Positions 47,654-59,600 of a stretch of 64,000 nucleotides of DNA are shown here, one piece after another. A model generated the notes under the pieces. It did no database searches. It saw only the letters and a program-made list of their open reading frames with translations, and had not been told where the DNA came from. The stretch comes from Desmodesmus armatus. Lineage: Eukaryota; Chlorophyta; Chlorophyceae; Sphaeropleales; Scenedesmaceae. Position numbers and translations under genes: made by a program. Location: assembly GCA_007449985.2 (NCBI GenBank), contig VIIQ02000621.1, forward strand, positions 124,001 through 188,000, given 5' to 3'. Position 1 is the stretch's first letter; each line of letters opens with the position of its first letter.

Positions 47654-50600
47654 ACAGCAGTAACAGCTTGACCTCTGCAGTGTCATAGTGGGCTGCACAG
47701 GAGGCTATGCACAAGCCTCCTGTGCCCCTGCAGCTCATGCTGTCAGCATCAGTGCAGTTGCGTCATGATAAGGAGGGGTGCGGCGCAAGATCTTAGCCAG
47801 AGTGTAGGCAGTTGCATGGCTACCATTGGCAGAATGCCACTGTCACTTGCCTGGCTTAGCAGCCAGCTAGATTCAAGCTGCCGTTTCAGTCTCGATCAGC
47901 TGCAGCAGTACTACATGCTTTGCTGTGTTGTGAAGCAACGTCCGCTGCTGCGCAGCCGCTGTAGTCAGCGCTGCCCTATGCACTGCCCTCGTGCAAAGAA
48001 CTTGCAGTGGGCATTTTTTTGCATGGGGCTGTGGGTTGGCATGCATGCATGTGTGGGCACCACCTCGTGTTGCTGTTGCTGTACGGCTACAGCAGCAACA
48101 GTTGGATCCGTCAGCCACAGCTGCGCTCCTTCGCCCTTGCATGCACACCCTGCACTACTGTGCGGGCAGGTAGGCAGGCAGGCAGACAGGATGATGACTG
48201 AACCCCACATGCGACCCCACTTTGACCCCACGCTGTTGCTGTGTGGTGGACCCAGTGTGGACCCAGTGCACCATGTGTCTGGTTGGCGCGTGGTCGTAGC
48301 TGGTGGTGCGCTCAGGCGGTGCTCTTAGGTGGCTCGAACTGAGGCCCCTTGCCCCAATTGCAGCTTGTCAGGGTGGGTGGCACGGCATATGGGGCTGGCA
48401 AGCACCAGGGCCCTCGTTGCAGTTGCCAGACTCTGCCCTATAGCCGCCGCAGACTGTGCATCTCAAAGGCGCAAGGCGCCGGTGCTATTTTGCTCGTAGG
48501 GAAACGGTGGTGCTGGCTGCAGCATCCTGCAGCCGTTTCTGGTGTGGTGCGGGGGATGGCGCAGAGGGCATGCTCCCACTTCTGAGCTGTGCCCTACAAG
48601 CAAGGTGCTGCATTGGTGGCTTATGCTGGGGTGCTAGCATTTGGTTGTGTGCTGAGCGTTCACTTAGCTGCTCAGCACCTTTCAAGGGTTGAGGCTGCCG
48701 CAGTGTAGGCAGTGCTGCAGGGGCTTCCTTTCTTCCAGGAGTGCTACGAGGTGGTCATTAATCCTGGCAGCCTTGCAGAGGACGCTTGGTGAACTTGGTA
48801 TGCATATGCCGATGTGTTTGTTGTGGAGATGTTGTGTCCAGCCACGTGAGAGGTCGACAGAGACCTCCTTGAGGTGCGGGTCAATGGGCGCGGGCCCTGG
48901 GGTGCATATGTTGGGCCCCGGGTCAGCATGTTTTGCTGTTCAGGTCAGTGTGTGGCTGTATATTTTGCACAGAAGATATTCATGCATGCTTGTTTTGGTA
49001 TCTACTTGGTGTATGCTAGCTTTTCACCTTGTGGCTGATGTGGTCGCCCCTTCTGGGGTCGTGCTATCTGCCATGCCTCAAGCAGCTGCTGTCTGTGATT
49101 CTGGCATGCATTTCTTGCTTGTTTCTGCTGCGACTGGCTACTGCAGCAGCCAATATCAGCAAAAGACCAATGTACGCTGTGATATAAGGGTGAAAGGACG
49201 CAACGCTCCCGCTGCATGTGACTGCATAGCACTGCCGCGCTGCAGCGGGTGGCAGTGGTGCCGTGCCTCATACTGGCAATGCTGCTGCAGGACAGATGCC
49301 TGTTGGGCCACCTCAAACCTGTAGTCAAGCGTGCTGTAGTGTGCACCTCACTCAATGCAGCAGCCATGCTGTCACATGTGTTGTGCGCTCAAAGACATGA
49401 GCGCCAGCAGCTTGTGGGATTGAGTTGCATGTGTGGTTCTCGTGGCTGCTGCTGGCGCATGCGATCCCCAGTCTCTCTGTGTGGCCGACTGTCAACTGTC
49501 ACGCAAGCGTACTGGGACTGCGAGCAGCATATCTGCTGCCGCTGCTGTGTGTGTGAAGGGGAGGGTTCAGGGTGTTTGCACCACGGGGAAGCAAGCATGC
49601 TGCAACTGTAGCTGCAGGTTTGGCAGCAATGCTAGCTACATGCAGGATAGGTAGGCACAGCAGGCCCTTTGTGTGTGTAAACAAAGCTGCAGCGCTGCAA
49701 GTAGCTAGCTTGACGTGCTTGATGCATTACTCTATAGCATGTAGCTTGCCAGCTGGGCAGACATGCAGCTTCTGGCATTGGCATTTTGTGTCACCAGGGA
49801 CGTTGCTGTTGCAGCAGCGCCTGGCTAACAAGCACTGCACCTGGCTGACTTGCGGGTCACTCATGAGTCATGAGTCATGAGATGAGTCATGGCCTGCCAC
49901 AGGGGGTGGGCAAGCAGGGCTCTGCGCATTGGGTATGCGTGTGTGGGTTGGCTGTTGGCGGCAGCTGGTGTGGCTGGCAGTTGTGACCGCAGTGATTCAA
50001 CATGTGATGCAACTATGCCAACGACCGCCGGCAGAGCGGCGCACTGCTTGTGCTGGATCCCCCACTCCACCACTGCAACAGGTGGTTTTCCCTGCATCGC
50101 TGTTGAGCATTTTGCTGACTGCCTGTGATTGTACGCGTCCTGTAACAGACTCAAAGAGGCTCGTCTGTATTTGTACCAGTAGACTCGGCGGAGCTTTGCA
50201 CCCTGCCAGACAACACAGTAGATTGAAGCCATCGTGCATGTTTGTGTGAAGAAGTGACAGAGAAAGTGCGCTATCCAGCAGCCTCATAATTACCGTGAAA
50301 TGCACCATGGTCGCACGGCGCAGGACTGAGGGGCCATAGTACCTTACAGGGTGCCTGTAATCAGCGAGTGGCGGCCCAAATCGTGTAGTACAACATCTCC
50401 TGGCTTACACTGCCTTTCCTACTGAGTTACAGGTGCTGTGCAAGCCAAGCTTCATGTCTTCAGCCCCTCCCCCTGTCTGCCAAGGGTCAACAGTGAGCGG
50501 TGCACTGCGCTTTCATCAGTGGGCGTTGCAGCAGCGACGACTGCTTATGACACATAATTACACGTTTGCTTCCCCAGGCCCCCTCATGTTGCTGCAGGTG

Positions 50601-50847
50601 AACTTCCCCTGGCTGTACCTGTAGACAGCATCCTTGCCAGTCAAAATTGCAGGGCTTCTGACAATCACGTAACGGGTGCGCCAGTCGGAACCTGACCCTG
50701 TTGCGCAGCAACCGCAGCAAACAGCATATCCCCAAAGGTCCACTTGCACCACGGTTTTAGCTGGTGCTTGCTGTTGCTATAGCGTGGCCTGACCCAGGTC
50801 CCATCAGTACGACGTCAAAGCAGTCACAAGTGTCCGATCTAGCATTC
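47654..50847. other. 3.2-kb unresolved region between GET1 and the small secreted protein gene
   Basis: I could not assemble a gene here. Some + strand segments look like short exons with plausible borders: one from about 48361 (LVRVGGTAYGAGKHQGPRC), one from 48739 (ECYEVVINPGSLAEDAW) followed by a GTGAAC donor, and one from about 49247 (VAVVPCLILAMLLQDRCLLG). They match no family I know and do not chain convincingly. There is also a TCATGAG tandem stretch at about 49858-49890. It may be a fast-evolving gene, a pseudogene or non-coding sequence. Confidence 0.3.
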
Positions 50848-52270
50848 ATGATGTCTCGCAAGGTAGCTCTGGTCCTGTTCGTGGCATGGCTGGCTACTGC
50901 CCAGGTGGGAGTCTCGGTGACCCACGGATCTTTGATTGCGCGATACCAAACAGAGGCTGACGCTAATAGGTCTACTCCTTTTTGTAACATTATCGGCACC
51001 ATCAGCCCGAACAAGCGGCCTCGCTCGCTCACTGCTGTGTCACTGGCACTGCTACATGCTGCGGGGCCTCCTGCCACTTGCCTCCACAGGGCTACCCTCA
51101 ATTCTGGGAGGAGGAGTATGCACCAAACTGCAATGCCTTGCCTACCAAAGGCGCACATTGCCACAAGGCTCCACAGGAGGATAAGTGAGTGCTTCCTAGC
51201 GCTGTATTGTCAGGATTCAGATCAGGATCTGAGAGGGTTGTGTTTGCCCTTCAGACTGCACGGGGTGAGCCTTGCTGGAAACTATCATACAAAAGGAAGA
51301 CATCGCTGCATTCACCAGTGCTGGTGCTGTTGTGTAGGGCAGCAGTAAAGGGTGGTTAGAGGTGGTGGGTGGGGCGGCAGCATGTGCAACTGCAGGTGGC
51401 ATCATGTTGCTGTACAGTCTGCTTGCCTTGCAGTGGGTGTGGGTGTGGGTGTGGGGGGGGGGGGGGGGGGCTCGCGACTGGCAACGACCTTCTCCCTGAA
51501 AACATCTGAGACATATTTATACAACGCCCTGCAGGGCCACTACAATCACGGTGACTGACGGCGCTGGCAAGGCTGTGACTACCGTGTGCCCTAACAAGGA
51601 GTACACCATCAGGGTGAACTTCCCCGATGCACGCTATGTGTTTGTCACCAGCAACGGAGGCAGGGTCAAGGTGCAGAATGCAGGAAACAAGAGGTAAGCC
51701 TGCCTTCATTATGGGCCAAACGGGAATCACTCATGCAGTGACGGCAAGGGTTGTGAGGTGACGTCCTGCATTGGTTATAGCAGCAGTCCTACTCCTGGTG
51801 GTTATGACTCCAGCAGCCTTTGTGGGACTCATCAGCCCACGCGTCGTGTTTACAACAAACATTGTGCAAATGCTGTGTGGGGTATCCTGCAAGGGTAGTC
51901 CCAGGACCCGTCATCAGCACAGCTGTCCGCTCTCCCTATCTGCGTGAGGGGTGGGGGAGATGTTCACTCAACATCCAAGTCTGTTAGACTGATGCCTGAA
52001 CACCCTCTACCCCCCCCCCCCCAACTGAGCTGGCACAGTGCACACTCCCTTGATCTAGTGGTCACCAAGCAAGCCTTGTGCCATGCCTGCAGGTGCAACA
52101 ATGCTATGGTGTTCTCCAAGAAGACAGGCCTCAGCGCCCCCTCAAAGTCTGTGTCTGGCCCTGCATCAGCACCAGCCTCTGGCAACTGGCAGATCAGTGT
52201 GTCCTCAGCTACAGGCGAATGCGCTCCCTTCCTCAACACCAGGGCAACCCTGCCAGTGGGCAAGTGCTAA
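50848..52270 (+). CDS. Small secreted Cys-containing protein, 4 exons, 162 aa
   Basis: The family is not firmly recognised. Exons: 50848-50904, 51090-51184, 51535-51693 and 52093-52270 (TAA), all in phase. Exon 1 is exactly a signal peptide (MMSRKVALVLFVAWLATAQ). The mature part begins GYPQFWEEEYAPNCN and has CNALPTKGAHCHKAP, a beta-strand-rich middle (TTITVTDGAGKAVTTVC, EYTIRVNFPDARYVFVTSN), then KRCNNAMVFSKK. It ends in a Ser/Ala/Pro-rich linker and WQISVSSATGECAPFLNT with a final Cys. Six to seven Cys suggest disulfides. The fold looks Ig-like or reeler-like, similar in style to secreted algal proteins with a CHxAP motif, but that is a weak impression. The two adjacent ATGs at 50848 and 50851 make the start ambiguous by one residue. 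Confidence 0.75.
51433..51470. repeat. G-rich low-complexity tract in an intron
   Basis: Three GTGGGT-type units run into about 19 consecutive G, just upstream of the exon starting at 51535. Such G runs can form quadruplexes on the coding strand and are prone to sequencing length error. A C run of about ten lies at 52011-52022 in the next intron. Confidence 0.85.
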
Positions 52271-53633
52271 GCACCTTGCAGCGCGGGGCAGAGCCAGCAC
52301 CGCACCCTGCAGTTGATGTTGCCTGGATCCTTTACAACTTACCACTTTTGAGGAACGGCAATGTGCAAGCCGTCAATGCTGAGCACCAAGGACCAGATGG
52401 CACGGAGGCAAGGCCTGGACCCAAGCTTGCATTGCCCGGAGCTTCTATGTCACTCCGGCAGTTGTGCAAGTGTCAAGGGGCTGGTGACCTTGCGGAAGGC
52501 AGGGGTCTGGCTCCTGCAGTCCACCCAACACCAGATCACGCCCAGAATGAACTCTGCATGAAGCGTGGCTGTGTGTACATTTCCGGCATTGCAGGGAGTG
52601 GGGCCCCCAGGGAGGTGCTGCTTTTGGGTTGCATGCTGTGGCTTTCAAACCACAGTGTGGCTTTTGCGCAGTCGCAGAATTTGTGAGCAAGTGTTGTGGC
52701 AGTGACTGCTTTGCACTGGGTTTGGTCTATCCACAAAAAGGTTGCAGCAGTCCCAGCAGCCATCTCTTGTGTGTTCGCTACCCAGCAGGATGCATTCTTT
52801 TTGAGACAACACATTTGTCAAACACCACACTTGTCTGGCAGATTGGCATCTCCAATCTGCTTGAATTGGCTGTGTTTTTTGTTGAAAGTATTGTGGGGTA
52901 CGGAATGCAACACAGAGCAGGAATTCGAAGTGCCGCGCATGTTTGTTTTACCTGTCGTTACAGGTGTGCCCACAAGCGGGTGTGGCTTCTAGGGGGTGCA
53001 GGCTGTGCAGGCGCGTCACCACAATGTGATGGCTTGCGACCACACTCGCAGACGGCAAAGCAGGTGTAACATCACTGTTTTGCATGAGGACCACTGTTCC
53101 TTTGCCTGGTAGGCCCAGGGCAGGGTACCTTGGAAGATGCATGCCATTGCACAAGTGTAGCTCATCAAGATGGTTCACATGAGTTCACTGGCCACACATG
53201 ATCGGTGTCATGAGGTTCTCAAAGGCAGTCATTTGCTTGAGTTGGAGAAAACATCACATGTTGGCCGAACAGTGTGGAACATGAACAGTCCTTACACACT
53301 AAATACCGTCAATCAAGTCTGTTCACTACACACATCCGCTGTGTGCTGCAACAGACGCATCCCCCGTCCTGAGGGCACCCTGCCAATGCCAGTTGGAAAC
53401 TAGCCCCCCACCTGACCAAACACCCATCCCCACCACATTCAAAGTGTTCTGACAGATGAATCTTTGGGGCCACATAACCTTCGCACGTTTTTGAGCTAAG
53501 GGCAAGCACTCTGTGCTTGAGGCTCTGCTATCAAATGCACCCATCATCCAGCTGTTCCAAGCATTCACAAATTGTTCATGTTGCGGGATACATGAAGCCA
53601 CAGCACAGCACAGCACAGCGCAGCACATCATGG
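52271..53633. other. Convergent intergenic region right of the small secreted protein gene
   Basis: About 1.36 kb between two stop codons facing each other. It should hold the two 3' UTRs. An ACAGC/ACAGCGC repeat lies at 53600-53620. No coding exon could be supported. Confidence 0.4.
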
Positions 53634-56600
53634 TCAGTACTTGTTGTCAACCTTCTGAGGTGTGACCAGCTGGGCAGCTTGCTGCACCCGCCGCTGCTGC
53701 TTCAGCTGCTGCAGCGGGCCGCTGCTGCTTCCAAGCGCTGCAGCCGCTGCACCCCCAGCCTGCTGCTCTGCTGCTGCCGCCCGTTCCGCCACATGCATGA
53801 AGCCTGCAAGAGGCACCACATGCTTGGTTCCTGCTGCTGCGGCTGTGACAGCAGACGGGCTAGATCGGCGCTGCTTGTAGCTGACAGGCGAGCTACCAGC
53901 ACGCGGCCTCGAGGTCTTTATCCCACCCTGGCAGGGTGGCGCCCCGCCTGGGGCCTCAGCACACATGGTAGCTGCTGCTGCTGTACTGCAGCCGGCTGCT
54001 GCAGAGCCTCCATTTGGGGGGCTGCCGGGTGCATCAGCAATGCACAGCAGGTGCTCTGGTGTGACCTGCCATCCAGCCTGTGCTGCAGACTGAGCCAGCT
54101 GCTGCAGCTGCTGCTTGTGCAGGCGGTTGGCGGCTTGCAGGGCTGCAATGCATTGCTCCTTGGTAGCCAGCTCCCGGCTGAGCCGCCGCACCTGTGGAAG
54201 GAACCACCAGCAGAACAACACATCATGAGCCCAAGATTTGAAGCATGGCAAGTTGTATCCACTGGCACACAACCGCACAGCTCTGTGACTGGCAGCCCCC
54301 CATGCTCACAATGACAACATGCTTGATTGACTGTGTCGACTTCTACGACTGAACCCTAGTCGTGTAAGTGTGTGGTGTAGGTGTGTGTCACTGTTCCCTG
54401 CTGGCTTTCCAACCCTCCATTTGACAATGTGTCAGCACCCCATGATGCCCCTCATCCATGCATGCTTTCCAAAGCCTGCAACACCCTGCCCTGCCCATCA
54501 CAGTATGTCTCCGTCAATCCTCACCTCCTCCGCATGTGCATACACCACATCACCGCTGCTGTCCAGCAACACCCGCAGGGCCAGCTCATCGATGCTGTGC
54601 CCTGCCATGCCCCTGTCCCTTCCTGCAGCTGCTAGCACTGCTGCACGGACAGGCGAGGTGCTTCGGAGAGCACCAGCTACAGGGGAAGGGCTGCCCCTGC
54701 AGGAAGGCACTGCACCCGCACAGCCGCCCCTGGTATCTGCATTGCCGCTGACAGCTGCAGCAGGCGTGGCAGACGGTGCCTGGCCCCCTCCGGAGGATCC
54801 TTGGCTTGTCACTTGTACTGTGGCACCAGATGGCCGGCTGCTGCCACTGGCAGCTGCAGTCACACCCGCTGCTGCTGCAGCAGCGGCATAACCCACCGGC
54901 CTAGCTTTGCTGCTGCTGCCAGGTGGTATCTGCTGCAGCTGCTGCTGCTGTTGTTGCAGCTGCCGCTGCAGCTCCTGTTTCTCCTGTTGTTGCCTATGAA
55001 CCCGCACATGCAGCTGCTGCAGCTGCTGGTGCTTGGACTGCAGGAGGGAGCCCAGGCGGGTGGCCTCATCCCCTGAAGATGCCAGCCGCTGCTTTAGCAC
55101 TGTCAACTCCTGCTGCTGCAGCTCATGCAGCTCATGCTGCAGCGCCAGCTCCTGTGCCAGCTGCTGCTGCGCTGCCTCAGCAGCAGCAGCCTGAGCAGCC
55201 GCAGCACGGGCTGCTAGCAGCAGCTGCGAAGCAACAGCCGCCGCTGCTGCTGAGCTGAGGGCAGGTTGTGCCGGTGCTGGCTGGCTGCTTGTTGGAGGGT
55301 CCTCCTCCAATCCGGGGCTCTCTTCAGGCTGCTGCTGCTGCTGTTGCAGCCCTGCTTCCGCCTCTGCCTGCAGCTGCAGCAGCAGCTGCTCACAGCCAGA
55401 TGCCGCTGTTGAGGTTGGCTTGTCGGTAGCAGGTGCTGCAAGCTGGCTTCCCCACTCGCAGAGTGAATGCCGCTGCAGCAGTGCGCTGCTGCTGAGCCCT
55501 GTCAGGTGCCACATGCTGCCCTCTGCTGCTGACACCCGCGGCAGCTTTGACACTTCAGTGCTTGGCGGCATCTCCACGGCATCGCTGCACCCACACAGGC
55601 CTGAAGTGCTGGCAGTAGCCACTGGAACGCCCTGCAACACATGCCCCTGGCTGCTGCTGCTGTCACCATCAGCGCCCCTAGCCCCGTTCTGCACCTCACC
55701 AGCTGCCGCGCATGTCTCATTGTCAGCTGACTCACTGGCAGATCTACAGCCCTCTTCTGCTGTGGCAGAGAAGGCAGCAGTAACAGCAGTGGCTAGGGAT
55801 GCTGCAGACTCGGCTGCTGCGGAGGCTTCTGCCTCAGCAGCTGCTGCCTGGTGTGCCAACCGAGGCTGTGCTGCCTCGAGCTGTAGCAGCAGCTTTGCCA
55901 GGTGGTCCTCCTGTGCGGAGTATGCTGCCTGCAGCTGCTGCAGCTGTGCTGAGGTGCTGCATAGTTGAGCCTGGCTGGCCTCCAGTTGCTCCCTCAACTG
56001 CAGCAGCTCTTGCTCACTGGATGAGGGGTCACGAAGGGCCGCAGAGTTGATCTGGGTTTGGATACAGGCAGCAGCACACGGGAGCAGCACTGTTTGGTCA
56101 GCATGAAGGCTCGACAGACAGTCATGTGGGATCACCAAAGCACTGATGTGTGGCACTTCTGCATGCCACAGACCCCAGGGGTCACGAAGGGCTGCAGAGG
56201 TGATCTGGGGTTAGATACAGGCAGCAGCACACGGCAGCAGCATTGGTTGGTCAGCATAGAGCCCCGACAGACAGTCATTTGGGATCACCAAAGCACTGCT
56301 ATGTGGCACTTCTGCATGCAACAGACTCTTGCAAAGCTTGCGCGCATGTCAGTGGCTGGTGATAGCCAGCACATGGATTGCGCTGCCACTTAGTGGCACA
56401 GCATGGCATGCCATGTGCTAGCCATTGTTGAAAAACATGCTATCCACATGGGTCAAGATCACCTATTCAGATCTGAGAAAGCGGACCTCTCGGGTTCCTT
56501 TCGCGGAACCTGTCAATCTCGGCGGTCAGATCCTTCCCCCTCCAGCCCTTACCTGCCGGATGCCGCTAATGCGGCGGCCGCCAAGTGGTGCATTGGCCCC

Positions 56601-59600
56601 GTGCCAGTGGGGAGGCTCCTCAAACCCAGAGCGGGCAGTGGTGCTGCCCGAATGCCTCTCCCTGACTTCCAAACTGCCCCAAGTTAGGAACAGCGCTGAC
56701 CCATGAGCTGTAGCAGCCTGTGCACCTGCACTTGCGTCTGACCTGCCACTGAGAGGCCCTGCCTCCGCTCCTAGCCCGTGTGACCGCCTGTTGCTGTTCG
56801 AACCGTCAGCACATGCTGCCCCTGGCTCTGGCGCACCTTCCTCTGAGCACCAGTGGCTGCCGCTGCTGGTGCTGCAACAGGGTCCACTGGGCTCCGGGGT
56901 GGCAGCAGGCTGCACGTATGCAGCACCAGTAGCAGCAACGGCTTCTGCACCTTGTAGACAGCTGCCTGCAGCGCTGGCTTCTGCTTCCACTGCCGCTGCT
57001 GGGGTAGAGGCATCAGGCTCTGCAGGCTTCTGTGGGCTGCGTGCTAGGAGAGCTGCCACCTCTTGAGTGAGGGTGCTGCCAGACGCAGCAGCAGCACGCT
57101 CTGCCACACCTGCCTGCAGCTGCTGCAGCAGCGTCAGCACTGGCGTGGGTGCTGCTGCTGCGTCCGTCGTTGTGGCCCCTGCTGCTGACGCCTGGCTGCT
57201 GCACAGCTGTGCCCTCAGCTCCTGCAGCTGCTTGTCACGCTGCTGCAGGAGGTCCTGCAGCTCTGCCTGCCTGTTGAATGCATCACTCAGGCCCTGCACA
57301 AGCTCTGCCTGCGCCACTGCATCCAGCAGCAGGCTGTCTGACAAGCTTCGCCTCACCTGCCGCTGCTGCTGGTGTGGGACCCGATCCAAAGTTGAGGCAG
57401 CTTGGCTGCAGGGAGGCCATTCATGAACCCCGTCTGTGCAGACGGTAGCTGCCTCCAGCTCGGTCAAGGTGCCTGCCATGCGCTGCAGCTGGGCCCTGAG
57501 GTCTGCGTTGCATTCCTGCATTGCTGCCAGCTCGAGCTGTAGCTGATGCACCCTGGCCGCTGCTGCCTCAGCCGCTGCTGTGGCGTCCTTCAGCTGCTGC
57601 CTGGCGATCACTTCTGCAGCGTGCTCAAACTGCTGCAGGGGCTTGGCATGCTGAATTGCATCATCACCCGGCTCCGAACAGCGCTGCCCAGCAGGGCCAC
57701 AAACAAGGCCCTCAGCAGGATCAGTTTGGCGTGAGATGCTTACTTGAGGGGACCCCAGGCTGACTGCTGCTGACGCCGCCTCCTGCTGCTGGGCGATCTC
57801 AGCTAGCCGCTGCGACAGTGCATCCACCTCAGCTTGCAGGGCAGCGTTGCGTTCTGATGCAGCCGCCAGTTGGGTGCGCAGCGCCTCTGCTGCTGCCTGC
57901 TCCTGCTGTAGCCTGCCATCCAAGGCTGCAACCTCAGCCACGATTTGCTGTGTGACCTGCTCGTGCTGGCCGGCAGCGTCAACCAGCTGCTGTGACAGAG
58001 CATCCACCTCAGCTTGCAGGGCTGTACTGTGCTCTGATGCAGCCGCCAGCTGGGCTTCCAGCGCTTCTGCCGCTGCCTGCTGCTGCTGCTGGCTTGCTGC
58101 CTCGACAAGCCGCTGTGACAGAGCTTCCACCTCTGCTTGCAGGGCTGCATTGCGTTGCGAGGCAGCCACCAGCTGGGCTTGCAGCACCTCTGCCGCTGCT
58201 TGCTGCTGCTGCTGGCTTGCTGCCTCGGCCAGCTGCTGCGAGAGAGCTGCCGCCTCTGCTTGCAGGGCTGCATTGCATTCTGATGCAGCCGCCAGCTGGG
58301 TGCGCAGCACCTCCGCTGCTGCCTTCTCTGCCTGCAGCCTGCCCACTTCACCCGCAAGCTGCTGTGCAGACTGCTCCTGCTGGTCAGCAGCCTCGTCTAG
58401 CCGCTGAGACAGAGCGGTCACCTCGGCTTGGAGGGCTGCATTGTGCTCTGTTGCAGCTGCCAGCTGGGCTTGCAGTGCCTCTGCCACTGCCTGCTGCTGC
58501 TGCTGGCTTGCTGCCTCGCCAAGCCGCTGTGACAGAGCTTCCACCTCAGCTTGCAGGGCTGCATTGCGTTCTGATGCAGCTGCCAGCTGGGTGCGCAGCA
58601 CTTCTGCTGCTGCCTGCTCATGCTGCAGCCTGCCGACCTCACCCGCAAGCTGCTGTGCAGACTGTTCCTGCTGGTCCGCTGCCTCGGCTAGCCGCTGAGA
58701 CTGTGCATCCACCTCAGCTTGCAGGGCTGCATGGGATTCTGATGAAGCCGTCAGCTGGGTGCGCAGCGCCTCTGCCGCTGCCTGCTCTGCCTGCAGCCTG
58801 CCCACCTCACCCGCAAGCTGCTGGATGACCTGATCGTTGTACTTGGCCTGCAGCTGTCCTGCAGGATCCACTGCGGCAGCCGTGCTGGCTTCCAGGCTGG
58901 CAGCTGCAGCGGCTGCAGGGGGAGGAACTGGACCTGGGGGCTTGGGATGCTGGCAGCAGGTGCTGCTGGCTCTGCATCCTGTGCCTTCAAGGGTTCTGCT
59001 GCAGCCGGCTGAGGAGCATTGAGGCCAGCACTGTGCGCTGCCTGCTGCTCGGCCTCTGCAGCAGCTGCTGCAGCTTCCTGCAGCCGCAGCAGCAAGGCCT
59101 CATGCAGAGACAGCAGCTCCCTCTCTGAAGCTGAGAGAGCTGCTGCAGAAACATGGGCAGGAGCAGGGTCAGCACTGCATGCTGCTGGCTCCTGCATGGC
59201 CTCTGTGGCAGCTTCCTGCAGCCGCTGCAGCAGGACTTCATGCGCAGACAGCAGCTCTGAAAGCCCCTGCATTTCTGCATGTGCCGCCTCAAGCTGCTGC
59301 TGTGCTGCACGTTCGCTTTCTGCAGCCTGCTGTGACGCTGCCTGCAGTACTTCCTGCTGCTGCTGCTGCACGCGTGCCTGGCTGGCTGCGAGCTGCTCCT
59401 CCAGCAGAGCTTTTTGCTGCTGCAGTTGCGCAAGCTGCGCAGTGAGGTCATCACAGCATGCAGCCTTCTCCGCAGCGGCCTTCGTTGCGGCGGCCAGCCT
59501 CGTAGCATTCCATGCCTTATGGGCTCTGTATATCTCGAGCACCAGCTGCACCGGAGGATCTGTGAGGCCCTGATAAGCATCAACCTTGCTTTTCAGCTCC

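Noticed and set aside
57847..58828. Long + strand Ala/Cys/Ser-rich ORFs opposite the coiled-coil repeats
   Set aside because: CTG/GCT-repeat composition leaves several frames open. The peptides are pure low complexity and the minus-strand heptad pattern is the meaningful one.
58920..58945. 21-bp intron GTCCAG...CTGCAG explaining the frame change
   Set aside because: It is too short to be spliced and a multiple of three, so removing it would not change the frame.
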